DNA of 64,000 nt from Streptomyces sp. DSM 15324 (lineage in GTDB: Bacteria > Actinomycetota > Actinomycetes > Streptomycetales > Streptomycetaceae): contig NZ_KQ949028.1 of assembly GCF_001514285.1 (NCBI RefSeq), positions 186,001 to 250,000 of the forward strand, written 5' to 3'. Positions 1 through 7,994 of this stretch are shown here, piece by piece (the stretch's first letter is position 1; each line of letters opens with the position of its first letter). The notes below the pieces were generated by a model. It saw only the letters and a list, made by a program, of their open reading frames with translations, had not been told where the DNA came from and made no database searches. The translations under genes and the position numbers were made by a program.

Positions 1-42
1 CTCGACCAGGACAGCGCGTCCGTCGAGTACCGCGAGCCTCAC
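1..42 (-). CDS. Start of a coding region cut by the window edge
   Basis: The reverse strand from base 42 opens with GTG, whose last two bases overlap the TGA stop of the neighbouring FAH hydrolase gene (GTGA overlap). It stays open to the window edge, giving MRLAVLDGRAVLVE. The tight overlap suggests a further member of the same minus-strand operon. The first residues resemble the beginning of another FAH-family or similar small catabolic enzyme, but 14 residues are too few to name the family. Confidence 0.35.
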   Translation of the reverse strand, partial: MRLAVLDGRAVLVE

Positions 43-911
43 CAGTCCACCTTCTGCGGTACGGGGGTGCCGTGGCCCTCTTCCCAGCTGACGATGCGGT
101 TGCGCAGGACGCCGAGGCGCTCCACCTCGGCCTCGATGACGTCACCCGGCTTGAGGTACATGTCGGGGTCGCCGCTGAAGCCCGCGACGCCCTGGACGGT
201 GCCGGTGGTGATCAGGTCGCCGGCGCTGTAGCCCTGCGGGGAGTGGTAGGCGACCAGGTGCGGGATGGAGACGGACATCCGGCTGGTGTTGGACTTCTGG
301 CGGACCTTGCCGTTGACGCGCAGTTCCATGCCGAGGTTCTGTGCGTCGGGGATCTCGTCGGCGGTGACGATGTAGGGGCCGACGGGGCAGAAGGTGTCGA
401 TGGCCTTGCAGAAGGAGAAGACCCCGGACTCCATCTCGCGGCGCTGGATGTCGCGGGCGGTGATGTCGTTGAAGACGACGTATCCGGCGATGTGGTCGGG
501 GGCGTCGTCCACGCCGAAGAACTTGCCGGGCTTGCCGATGACGACCGCGATCTCCAGCTCGTAGTCCAGTTCGGTGGTGAGGTGCTCGGGGTAGATGACC
601 GGCTCGTCCGGGCCGACGATCGCGTCGACGTTCTGGAAGAAGACGATGCCCTTGTGCATGGGGTGCGACCAGTCGACGTTCTTCGACTCGTCCTCGTGCT
701 CACGGAAGTTGCCGGAAGTGTGGAAGAACTTCTTCGGCACGATCGGCGCCCGCAGCTTGACGTCGTCGAGGGCGATGCGCTCGCCGGTCTCCGAGACCTT
801 GCCGTCGAGCTCGAAGTACTCGCGTGTTGAGCCGACCTCCAGAGGGAGGACGAGCTGCTCCTCCAGCTCCAGCCTGCCGACGCGTCCTTCGTCGAAGGTG
901 ACCAGCTTCAT
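39..911 (-). CDS. Fumarylacetoacetate hydrolase (FAH) family protein
   Basis: A 290-residue FAH-fold protein. The family hydrolyses or decarboxylates 1,3-dicarbonyl or hydroxymuconate-type acids late in aromatic catabolism, using a divalent metal in the cytoplasm. The metal-binding acidic residues are visible: E118 and E120 in DYELEIAVVIG and D149 in FNDITARD. The usual C-terminal GTPxGVG motif reads GTVQGVAG here. The start is the ATG at 911, which overlaps the TGA of the upstream carboxymuconolactone decarboxylase-like gene as ATGA, so the two are translationally coupled. Longer open frames upstream are not homologous. The operon is probably controlled by the IclR-type site at 1616-1641. 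The substrate is unknown. Confidence 0.9.
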   Translation of the reverse strand: MKLVTFDEGRVGRLELEEQLVLPLEVGSTREYFELDGKVSETGERIALDDVKLRAPIVPKKFFHTSGNFREHEDESKNVDWSHPMHKGIVFFQNVDAIVGPDEPVIYPEHLTTELDYELEIAVVIGKPGKFFGVDDAPDHIAGYVVFNDITARDIQRREMESGVFSFCKAIDTFCPVGPYIVTADEIPDAQNLGMELRVNGKVRQKSNTSRMSVSIPHLVAYHSPQGYSAGDLITTGTVQGVAGFSGDPDMYLKPGDVIEAEVERLGVLRNRIVSWEEGHGTPVPQKVDW

Positions 912-1555
912 GTGTTCCGCCTGTCCGATGGTGATGGGTGAAGGGTGGTGGTGGGTAGGGATGGCAGTTCTGCGGCCGTCTGGTCGGCCGACGGTCCTTC
1001 GCCGGCGAAGACGCGCAGCTGGAGGGCGAGCAGGCCGTAGTACCCGACCAGCGTGGTGAGCTCGAAGAGGCCGCGCGAGCCCAGCGTCCGTACGGCGTCG
1101 TCGTACTCCTCGTCGGTCAGTTCCCCGGTGAGGATGAGGGCTTGTGTGATCCGCAGTGCGGTCTGCTCGGTCGGATCCGTGAGAGGGGGTACGGCTCCGA
1201 CGCGCAGTGCGGCCATCACGCGGTCGCTCAGTCCGCACGTGCGCCCCACGGCCTCGTGGGCTTCGCGCTCGAAGTCACTGTTCCAGTGGGCAGCGACGGC
1301 GAGGATGGCCATCTCGCGCACCCGGTCGGTCAGGACGCTGTCGTAGCGCACGGCGCTGCCCACGGCCTGCACGGCGTGACCCACCGGGGGGCTCAGGAGC
1401 ATCGCGTTGAACGGGCCGCGCAGACGGCCGTCCGCGTCGGCCAGGGCGAACGACTGTGGTCCCGCCGCGCGGCGTCCGCCCGTGATGGCCTGGTAGACCT
1501 CCGTCTGCTGCCCGTCGAGTTCTCCGGGCAGCAGCCCGGCCAGTCGAGCCCTCAT
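908..1555 (-). CDS. Carboxymuconolactone decarboxylase-like (AhpD-fold) protein
   Basis: About 215 residues, all-helical AhpD/carboxymuconolactone decarboxylase type. The recognisable core is REMAILAVAAHWNSDFEREAH, where the family carries its E-x-x-x-H region. The Cys pair of peroxidase-active AhpD is not seen in the core, so a decarboxylase or lactone-type role is more likely. ATG at 1555 is preferred because AGGAG lies 5 bases upstream; a GTG at 1561 would overlap that site. The gene is first in the operon and its stop overlaps the FAH start. An IclR-type palindrome lies about 60 bases upstream. Confidence 0.8.
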   Translation of the reverse strand: MRARLAGLLPGELDGQQTEVYQAITGGRRAAGPQSFALADADGRLRGPFNAMLLSPPVGHAVQAVGSAVRYDSVLTDRVREMAILAVAAHWNSDFEREAHEAVGRTCGLSDRVMAALRVGAVPPLTDPTEQTALRITQALILTGELTDEEYDDAVRTLGSRGLFELTTLVGYYGLLALQLRVFAGEGPSADQTAAELPSLPTTTLHPSPSDRRNT

Positions 1556-1615
1556 CAGCACTCCTTCGGCCGTTTCATCGATCTGTCCTCACCCTAACGT
1601 CTGGATTCGCTACGC

Positions 1616-1641
1616 AAAAGAAGGTTTCGCATGACGAAAGT
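1616..1641 (+). promoter_or_regulatory. Candidate IclR operator, site 1
   Basis: AAAAG at 1616-1620, four bases, TTTC at 1625-1628, seven bases, GAAA at 1636-1639. The same spacing occurs at three other promoters in the first 5.8 kb. It sits upstream of the decarboxylase/FAH operon (minus strand). Confidence 0.6.
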
Positions 1642-1694
1642 CATGCTTCCGGAAAGTGAGAATTGGCAGGCCCGTGTCCCGGACCCCAACTCCG

Positions 1695-2345
1695 TCAGCA
1701 GAAAGCGAGCTGCCGACGGAGTTCCGTCTCGCCGCCACGCTGATAACCGAGGGGTTCCTTGAGTGACTGCTCGACGGCTCATGCCATCCCGCCCCCAAGG
1801 TCCTGACCCTCGGTCTCTCCGCGCTGCGCGGCCTCGGTCTGGTGCAGCTGGCGGAAGGTCCCCTGCGCCGCCTGGCCGAAGCGACCGCCTGACGGCGAAC
1901 ATGGGGACGCTGCCCGACGACCGCGTTCTCCGTCTCGTCCGGCTGCGCAACGGCGACCTGGTCACCGCCAATATCCAGGTGGGATCGCGCCTTGCGGCGG
2001 TCACCATCTCGATCGGCAAGATGCTCCTCCCCAGCCTCGACGACGCCGAGTTGGAGCGGTGCCTGAGCGAGCGGCCCTTCGCCGGGGCGGCCGGCCCCAA
2101 CGCCATCGGGCCGCTGGACGAACTACGCGATGCACTGGCGGGGATCCGTCGGCGGGGCTGGGTGGCGCAGGGCGAGGAGCTCGCCTATGGCCTGCGCTCC
2201 GTGGCGGCGCCTGTCACGGACGCCGTCGGAATGGCTGCTCCGGCACGGGGGTTGCCCGTGGAACGCCTCGTCGCAGAGCTGTGCCCGGTCCTGCAGAGCG
2301 CCTGCGGCGAGGTCTCGCGATTGCATGGCGGTCGTCGAGGAGCCG
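1695..2345 (+). pseudogene. Decayed IclR-family regulator
   Basis: This stretch matches the intact IclR gene at 4838-5668 over most of its length but cannot make a protein. In one frame ELPTEFRLAATLITEGFLE is followed by an in-frame TGA at 1764-1766, then HPAPKVLTLGLSALRG and LVQLAEGPLRRLAEATA, and a second TGA at 1890-1892. The match then shifts frame to LPDDRVLRLVRLRNGDLVTA and continues to GEVSRLHGGR near 2340, where the stop has also been lost. The N-terminal DNA-binding helices are missing or unrecognisable. It is evidently a duplicated regulator that has decayed, lying divergently from the FAH operon and next to the SDR gene. Confidence 0.85.
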
Positions 2346-2346
2346 G

Positions 2347-3102
2347 TCAGACGAGCGTGCGGCCGCCGTCCACGTAGAGCACCTGGCCCGTCACGAACGA
2401 GGCGCGCTCCGAGGCGAGGAAGAGCGCGGCCCCCACCACGTCCTCCGGGGTGCCGAGGCGTCCGGCGGGCACCAGGCCGACCAACTCCTCGCGCATCCCG
2501 GGCTTGTCGAGGTAGGCGCGGGTCAGCTCGGTCTCCGTGTATCCCGGCGCTACCGCGTTGACCGTCACTCCGCCGTCGGCCCACTCCCGCGCCATGACCT
2601 TGACCAGCTGGTCGAGGCCACCCTTCGTCGCCGCGTACGGGGCGTGGTGTCGATGGGCGAGCTTGGAGGAGACCGATGAGAAGAACACCATGCGGCCCTG
2701 TCCGGCCTCGCGCATGATCCGCCCGGCCGCCCTGCCGATCCAGAAGGCGCTGGAGAGGTTCAGGGTGAGGATCTGCTCCCAGACCGCGTCGGGAGTGTCC
2801 AGTACCGGCCGCCGGTCGTTCGTGCCGACCGCGTGGATCAGTACGTCCAGTCCGCCGAGCAGGCGGGCGGCGGCGGCCACGGCCTCGTCGCAGGACTCCG
2901 GGGTGGTGACGTCGGCGACCAGTGTCCGGATCTCCGCGTTCGCCGACCCGGGATCCTCCCGCAGTGCCTTGAGGCGGGTCTCGTCCACGTCCACCACCAC
3001 GACGCGCGCACCGGTATGGGCCAGCCCTCGGGCGCAGGCCGCACCGAGGCCGCCTGCTCCGAACACCAAAGCACTTCTGCCGTCCAGGCCCAGCCATCCC
3101 AT
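2347..3102 (-). CDS. SDR-family NAD(P)-dependent oxidoreductase
   Basis: A 251-residue classical short-chain dehydrogenase. The cofactor loop reads GAGGLG (residues 15-20), lacking the first T of the usual TGxxxGxG; a D38-type acidic residue after the second strand (VVDVDE) suggests NAD preference. Catalytic residues are the S142-S145 cluster, Y156 and K160 (YAATK). The C-terminal tail FVTGQVLYVDGG is typical. ATG at 3102 has GGAGG six bases upstream. It lies head-to-head with the MFS gene, with one IclR-type site in front of each. It probably oxidises a hydroxy intermediate in the same pathway as the FAH and decarboxylase proteins; the substrate is unknown. Confidence 0.9.
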   Translation of the reverse strand: MGWLGLDGRSALVFGAGGLGAACARGLAHTGARVVVVDVDETRLKALREDPGSANAEIRTLVADVTTPESCDEAVAAAARLLGGLDVLIHAVGTNDRRPVLDTPDAVWEQILTLNLSSAFWIGRAAGRIMREAGQGRMVFFSSVSSKLAHRHHAPYAATKGGLDQLVKVMAREWADGGVTVNAVAPGYTETELTRAYLDKPGMREELVGLVPAGRLGTPEDVVGAALFLASERASFVTGQVLYVDGGRTLV

Positions 3103-3127
3103 CGAACGCCTCCGAATTTCGCTGAGT

Positions 3128-3153
3128 AAAAGCTAGTTTCACCCTACGGGAGG
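3128..3153 (+). promoter_or_regulatory. Candidate IclR operator, site 2
   Basis: AAAAG at 3128-3132, four bases, TTTC at 3137-3140, seven bases, then GGGA in place of GAAA. It lies 26 bases upstream of the SDR start codon (minus strand). Weaker in the right half than sites 1 and 3 but with identical spacing. Confidence 0.5.
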
Positions 3154-3236
3154 ACGATAGCGACTGACCCGTGCGGTGTCCACGGTGTCCGGCGTCTTGA
3201 CTGCCCCTGGGGTGCATGCTTGTGTTTCATCATTGC

Positions 3237-3262
3237 AAAAGTGACTTTCATTCAATGAAAGT
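3237..3262 (+). promoter_or_regulatory. Candidate IclR operator, site 3 (perfect palindrome)
   Basis: ACTTTCATTCAATGAAAGT at 3244-3262 is a perfect 9-base inverted repeat around a central C, preceded by AAAAG at 3237-3241. It lies about 47 bases upstream of the MFS start. It is the best copy of the motif and defines the consensus for the other three. Confidence 0.7.
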
Positions 3263-3308
3263 ATGAGCTGGAGCAGCCCCCGACTGGAGCTCAATGAGGA
3301 GCTGCCAT

Positions 3309-4729
3309 ATGGCTGTCACGAATTCACACAGCACCAGCACCACCCAAGAGGCCGCCGAACTGATCGGCCGCATGGAACGAGTGCCGGTCTCCCGGTTCCA
3401 CGGAAAGATCGTGGGCACGCTCGGAGCCGGAACCTTCTTCGACGCATTCGACATCGTCTCGATCGGCGCCGTCCTCAGCGCCGTGTCGGCGACCTACGGA
3501 CTCACCTCGAGCGAGGCCGGACTCCTGGTCAGCGCCGGCTTCCTGGGACAGGCGCTCGGTGCGATCGGCTTCGGGCTCGTCAGTGAGCGGATCGGGCGTC
3601 GTCCGGTGTTCCTCGCCTCGCTCGTCGTCATGGGCGTGTTCGCGCTCATCTCCGTGTTTTCCTGGAGCAGCGACAGCCTGGGCGCCATCAGGCTCATCCA
3701 GGGCTTCGGCCTGGGGGCGGAAGCCCCGGTGGCCTCCGCGATGCTCGGCGAGTTCGTCGCGGCCAGGCAACGCGGCCGCGTCACCGTGCTGTACAAGCTC
3801 GCCTCGCCGCTGGGCAATCTCATGACCTCACTGACCGCGGCGGTGCTGCTGGCGACGTTCGCCGACGAGAACGCCTGGCGACTGCTCTTCGCCATCGGCG
3901 GCGCGCCTCTCCTTGTGGCCCTCGTGGCCTGGCGCACTCTGCCCGAGTCACCGCGCGTGCTGATTCGCCGCGGCCAGCTGGCGCAGGCCGAGGCCGTGGT
4001 CGCGTCGATGGAAAAGGCGGCTGGTGTCGTACCCGGTCAGAGTCGTGTGGAGCAGTCGGCCACCGCCGATGTCGCGGTGCCGCAGGCGGACCTGCGCTCC
4101 ACGAGGCTGGCCGAGCTGTTCTCCGCGGACTACCGACGGCGCACCCTGATGGTCTGGGTGCTGTGGTTCACCGTCTTCTTCGTGCTGCTCGGCGCGACAT
4201 CCTGGATGCCCAGCCTCTACATCAAGACCGCCGGCGTCGCGCCGTCGACGGCCAGTCTGCTGAGTGCCGTCGTCACGCTGGCCGCGATCGGCGTGATCAT
4301 CCTGGTCGGCAACACCGTGGACCGGACAGGGCGCCGCCGCTGGTTCCTCATCGGCTATGCGACAGCACTGGTGGGTGCCGTACTCGCCACGGTGCTGGCG
4401 GCGACGGGCAACCTCCATACCTGGCCCGCCCTGCTCATCGCCGGTGGGATCATGCTGGTCGGCGTCAGTGGCATCGACCCCCTCGTCTACGCCTACACGA
4501 CCGAGCTCTATCCGACCCGCATGCGTGCCTGGGGTGTGATGAGCGCCAGCTCGCTGCGTGGCTTCGGAGCGGTCGCGGCACCCACCGTGATCGGCTGGAT
4601 TCTGGACAGCGAGGCAGGTGTCGCGGGGGTCTTCGGCCTCTTCACCGCGTGCCTGGTCGTCGGACTGGCCGTCCAGGCGCGCTCGGTATCGAGACCCGCC
4701 AGACCTCCCTCGAGGAGCTCTCGAACTAG
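3309..4729 (+). CDS. MFS transporter, sugar-porter/aromatic-acid type, with C-terminal frameshift
   Basis: A twelve-helix major facilitator of about 470 residues. Seen motifs: the loop 2-3 signature ERIGRRPV, PESPRVLIRRGQ after helix 6, DRTGRRRW in the second half and TELYPTRMRAWG. These place it with sugar porter or NiaP/aromatic-acid carriers. ATG at 3309 follows AGGAG by 7 bases. Near 4676-4684 the frame breaks: the original frame runs on into unrelated residues to 5012, overlapping the opposite IclR gene, whereas the next frame gives the expected tail ALGIETRQTSLEELSN and stops at 4729. It is therefore either a one-base sequencing error or a real C-terminal mutation. Proposed cargo is the substrate of the surrounding IclR regulon. 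Confidence 0.8.
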
Positions 4730-4837
4730 TCGAGGCGCTCCTCGGCAAAAGCACCGCGGCGCCAGTTCGGACGGCCGGCGGGAGGCCGCGGTAGGTGCGG
4801 GTCCGGCCGGCCGGCGCGGGGCCCGGGCCCGTACTGG

Positions 4838-5668
4838 TCACCTGCCGCCCAGCAGCCGGGAGATCTCCGCGCAGGCGTCCTCGACCTGCGGGCGCAACTC
4901 CTTGACCAGCCGGGTGGTCGGGAACTCCATGGCGGGTACGGCGATGTTGACGGCCGCGACGGTGGTGCCCGACGCGTCCCGCACCGGTGCGGCCACCGAA
5001 CGCAGTCCGTAGGCGAGTTCCTCGTCCTGAACCGCCCAGCCCTGGCGGCGGATCTCCGCGAGCACCGGCCGCAGCTCCTCCAGAGACCGGGACGCGTTCG
5101 GGCCCGTCGGTCCGGCGAAGGACTCGGGGGGCAGCCGGGCCTGCAACTCGCCGTCGTTCAGCTGGCTCAGCAGCAGCTTGCCCATGGAGGTACGGACCGC
5201 GGGAAGCCTCGAACCCACCTGGATGTTCGCCGTCACGAGGTCGTTGTTGCGCAGCCGCACCAGATACAGCACAGAGTCGTCCGACAGGACCCCCAGGTTG
5301 ACGGTCTGCCCCGTCGCAGCGGCCAGCCTGCGCAGCGGACCGTCCGCCAGCTGTACGAGGTCCAGGCCGCGCAGCGCGGAAAAGCCGAGGGTGAGTACTT
5401 TGGGAGCCGGCCGGTACGCACCGTCCGGGAGCTGCTCGAGGAATCCCTCGGTCACCAGGGTGGCCGCCATTCGGAACGCGGTCGGCAACGGGACTCCGGT
5501 CTCGGCGGACATGTCAGTGAGCTTCATGGTCGGCCGCTGCTCGGAGAACAGCCCCAGCATCCGCAGACCCTTGGCCAACGCTTCGACCTGGTAGCTGCGC
5601 TTGGCCGGAGCGGATGCGCTGTCGCCCGAGCCGGTCGTCTCGGCCGTCGTGTCCTTGCGCTGCGGCAC
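4838..5668 (-). CDS. IclR-family transcriptional regulator
   Basis: 276 residues with the usual layout: a winged helix-turn-helix at about 25-90 (LRMLGLFSEQRPTMKLTDMS region) and a C-terminal effector-binding domain at about 100-270 with ANIQVGSRLPAVRTSMGK and GLRSVAAPVRD. It probably binds an aromatic-ring-derived acid and controls the four sites carrying AAAAG-N4-TTTC-N7-GAAA, including one in front of its own start, which implies autoregulation. An alternative start a few codons downstream is possible. A broken paralogue lies at 1695-2345. Activator or repressor function cannot be told from sequence. Confidence 0.92.
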   Translation of the reverse strand: MPQRKDTTAETTGSGDSASAPAKRSYQVEALAKGLRMLGLFSEQRPTMKLTDMSAETGVPLPTAFRMAATLVTEGFLEQLPDGAYRPAPKVLTLGFSALRGLDLVQLADGPLRRLAAATGQTVNLGVLSDDSVLYLVRLRNNDLVTANIQVGSRLPAVRTSMGKLLLSQLNDGELQARLPPESFAGPTGPNASRSLEELRPVLAEIRRQGWAVQDEELAYGLRSVAAPVRDASGTTVAAVNIAVPAMEFPTTRLVKELRPQVEDACAEISRLLGGR

Positions 5669-5731
5669 TCACGTCTCGCTTTCTGGTGCGGACCAGGGCA
5701 CTGGTGCGGCGCCGTCGGACCGGGCGCCACG

Positions 5732-5757
5732 ACTTTCATCCTATGGAAGTGACTATT
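5732..5757 (-). promoter_or_regulatory. Candidate IclR operator, site 4 (autoregulation)
   Basis: On the minus strand AATAG, four bases, TTCC, seven bases, GAAA, so 7 of 9 palindrome pairs of site 3 are kept (ACTTTCATCCTATGGAAGT on the plus strand at 5732-5750). It is about 65 bases upstream of the IclR gene start. Confidence 0.6.
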
Positions 5758-5854
5758 GAATCACCTGGGATCCGGGGAATGCGACGATCGAGGTCGGCCT
5801 CGCGGACCGGTCTGTAGAGACGGGCGCAAGGGCACCTTGGCTCGGGCGCCGATC

Positions 5855-6033
5855 TCGGTGTGCTGACATCGGCCCCTGCCACTCTCGGCAGTATGACGGA
5901 ATCACCTGCCGCTACGGCGTGGACGGCCGCGACAAGGAATTTCAGGGCGGCATCGGTGCTGACGACTCCGCCGGTACCGCCCGCAGGCTTCGGCGCGCAG
6001 GGGCTGGCCGTCGATGATCGGCGCCGTGGTCAT
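5855..6033 (-). pseudogene. Remnant of a NarL/LuxR-type response regulator
   Basis: The start MTTAPIIDGQPLRA (ATG at 6033) overlaps the stop of a histidine kinase remnant as ATGA, as in intact two-component operons. Soon after, another frame shows FLVAAVHAVAAGDSVI, which matches the end of a response-regulator receiver domain (typically LLAAVRAVAAGDAVI). The phosphorylated-aspartate region between them and the LuxR DNA-binding domain are missing. This is a deleted, non-functional gene. Confidence 0.6.
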
Positions 6034-6330
6034 GGCAGCTGTCCTCCCGCAATAGGCAGCGCCGGCGTGGACGGTACGTCGAGCACGACGTCCACGATCC
6101 AGCCGTGGCCCGTGGCCCTATGGTGACGGCGCCGCTGTACATGGTGGCCCGTTGACGGATACCGACGAGTCCATGGCCGAGATCACCGATCGGCGGCTGG
6201 AGTTCGTCGGATCGGCTGCTCCGGCCGGGGCGCCCGTGTCGGTGACCCGGATGCGCACGATGCCGGCGCCGGAGGTGATGCTGACCTCTGTCCGGGTCAC
6301 AGAGGGTCGCGGTCGCGCCCATCGTGGTGA
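6030..6330 (-). pseudogene. Remnant of a sensor histidine kinase (C-terminal ATPase part)
   Basis: Frames on the minus strand give EVSITSGAGIVRIRVTDTG, then after a frame change GHGLVGIRQRATMYSGAVTI, and then GWIVDVVLDVPS before a TGA. These are the N, G1 and G2 box regions of a NarX-type kinase ATPase domain. Sensor and dimerisation parts are absent. It is followed by the response regulator remnant with an ATGA overlap. Confidence 0.65.
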
Positions 6331-6440
6331 TCGCCGCAGCGGCATCGGCAGCCGGTCGACGGTCTTCGAGGTCGGCCTGGGGACCCCCTGTCTTGCCGCC
6401 GCATCGATGCGCCAGCACCGCCAAGCACGCGACTGGAACT

Positions 6441-6481
6441 ATCGACTTGTTCAGTTGACTGAGACAGTCGATTGAGTCGAT
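6441..6481. repeat. Nested inverted repeat upstream of the DUF1269 gene
   Basis: Outer arms ATCGACT (6441-6447) and AGTCGAT (6475-6481) enclose the 13-base palindrome GACTGAGACAGTC (6457-6469). It ends 94 bases before the DUF1269 start. It could be an operator or a hairpin at the boundary of the two-component remnant. Its function is unknown. Confidence 0.4.
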
Positions 6482-6574
6482 GATTGTCCTATCGGGGGCC
6501 GGAGAGCCCGCGACAGCAGCCCACCGCTTCGCCTGCGCCACCTCGTACTTTTCTGGAATCCGAAGGAGAGACTG

Positions 6575-7135
6575 ATGACCGACATGATCGCCGTCGCGTA
6601 CCCGAACCAGGACGTCGCCGAGGCGGCGCTGGTCGAACTGCGCCAACTGGACACCGAGCACACGGTTCACGTCGTCGACGCGGTCTTGGTGACCCGTGAC
6701 GACGAGGGAGAGGTGAAGCTCCACGGCCGGCTCAGCCCCGCCGCCGCCGGCGCAGTGGACGGCGCCCTGTGGGGCGGCATCATCGGGATGCTGCTCCTGC
6801 AGCCGCTCCTCGGCGCCGCCATCGGGGCGGCCACAGGTGGCGTCATCGGCGCCAACTCCCGGGACGAGGACCAGACCGAGTTCATCAAGAAGCTCGGTCA
6901 GCGTCTGATTCCCGGCGGCGCAGCCGTGATCGCCCTCATCGCCGAGGCCACACCGGACAAGGCGCTGCCGCGCATGGCCCAGTTCGGCGGCGAGGTCCTG
7001 CACACGTCACTCGACGAGCAGGACGAGGAGACCTTCCGCCTTGCGCTGCGTTCCTGGTCCCATACCGCCAAGGGGCAGACGGCCGACGCCGGCGCCCAGC
7101 ACGTCGGCCTCTCCTCCGCCACGCATCAGCAGTAG
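6575..7135 (+). CDS. DUF1269-family protein
   Basis: 186 residues. An N-terminal alpha/beta half starting MIAVAYPNQDVAEAALVEL is followed by a glycine/alanine-rich hydrophobic segment (about residues 62-90, GALWGGIIGMLLLQPLLGAA), probably a membrane hairpin, and a polar C-terminal half. This is the layout of DUF1269 proteins, whose function is not known; they are often linked to stress or membrane integrity. AAGGAGAG lies before the ATG. The last few codons are close to, or overlap, an IS701-type transposase remnant on the other strand, so the natural C-terminus may have been altered. Confidence 0.85.
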   Translation: MTDMIAVAYPNQDVAEAALVELRQLDTEHTVHVVDAVLVTRDDEGEVKLHGRLSPAAAGAVDGALWGGIIGMLLLQPLLGAAIGAATGGVIGANSRDEDQTEFIKKLGQRLIPGGAAVIALIAEATPDKALPRMAQFGGEVLHTSLDEQDEETFRLALRSWSHTAKGQTADAGAQHVGLSSATHQQ

Positions 7136-7139
7136 GGCG

Positions 7140-7735
7140 CCCGGGAGTACGTGTTTCCAAGTCCGTGGTCGACCGCCGCGAACAGTGCCCCGTTACGGGC
7201 AGTTCGTTGGATCCGGCGGTAGAGGTCAATGCCGTGTCCGGTGGTGACGGCGTCGATCAGGGCCTGGAACTCGGAGGGCGGCTCCTTGTCCGTCCAGGCT
7301 CGCCACCAGCGATTAAGGGTGACGGGGAAAGCCAGGAACGGATGGCGCGTAAGACCCTGGGCCAGCAGGGCTGTTGGGGCCGGTGGGTCAGGGCCAGTCC
7401 TCCTCTCCCTCGTCGGGGGGAACCATTGGTCCCAGCAGAAGGAGAAGGCACAGTTGACCAGGGTCTGGTGGCGGCGGATGGCGAGGTCGGAGCGGACCTG
7501 GAAGTCGGCCCGGCCGAGTCTCGGCGAGGTCGGCCGGCGGGTGCGGGCTGGTCGCGGCGTGGGGGGCGTCGGGGTGGGGCAGGTTAGTGGCCAGATACCA
7601 GGTGGCCTTGTCCGGCAGGCTGGCTGGGGCGGTGGTGGCTACGACCAGGCGGCAGGGTGAGGTGGGGCCGTATCCGCCCAGGCGGGCGTCGGAGGCCCAC
7701 CAGGTCTCGGCGTGCCCGGCGACGAAGCTACGCGG
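7140..7735 (-). pseudogene. IS701-type transposase remnant
   Basis: Minus-strand frames give GHAETWWASDARLGGYGP, RLVVATTAPASLPDKATWYL, then after a deletion and frame change DFQVRSDLAIRRHQTLVNCA and FSFCWDQW, ending GIDLYRRIQRTARNGALF. The order and wording match the C-terminal half of Streptomyces IS701-family transposases. The block with the catalytic E (normally ending in EQSYKQVKHELGW) is deleted and several frames are needed. No inverted repeats were identified. Confidence 0.75.
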
Positions 7736-7739
7736 TCAG

Positions 7740-7956
7740 CCGCTGGGACGCCCCACAGGACTCAGGGCTGCGCGACCGGGCGCTGTTCGACCCGGGGGAG
7801 CGGGTCCGGCAGCGCTTCGGGGTGGGCGACGACACGCTGGTCCTGCTGCGGCCGGACGGTCATGTGGCGGCCATCGTGCCGTACGACCCGGCCGGCGAAG
7901 GCCGCGCGGCCGAGCTGTACGAGCGGATCACCGGCCGCCCGGTGCCCCGTACCTGA
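7740..7956 (+). pseudogene. C-terminal fragment of an FAD-dependent aromatic monooxygenase
   Basis: The reading frame GLRDRALFDPGERVRQRFGV, then DTLVLLRPDGHVAAIVP and ELYERITGRPVP to TGA resembles the thioredoxin-like C-terminus of class A flavoprotein hydroxylases (PHBH or MhpA type). The FAD and substrate domains, several hundred residues, are absent; the fragment abuts the IS701-type remnant, which probably removed them. It sits directly upstream of the cupin gene, so the lost enzyme likely belonged to this catabolic operon. Confidence 0.55.
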
Positions 7957-7994
7957 CGAGCCATCACAGAATATCGAAAACACTGGGAGTCCCC

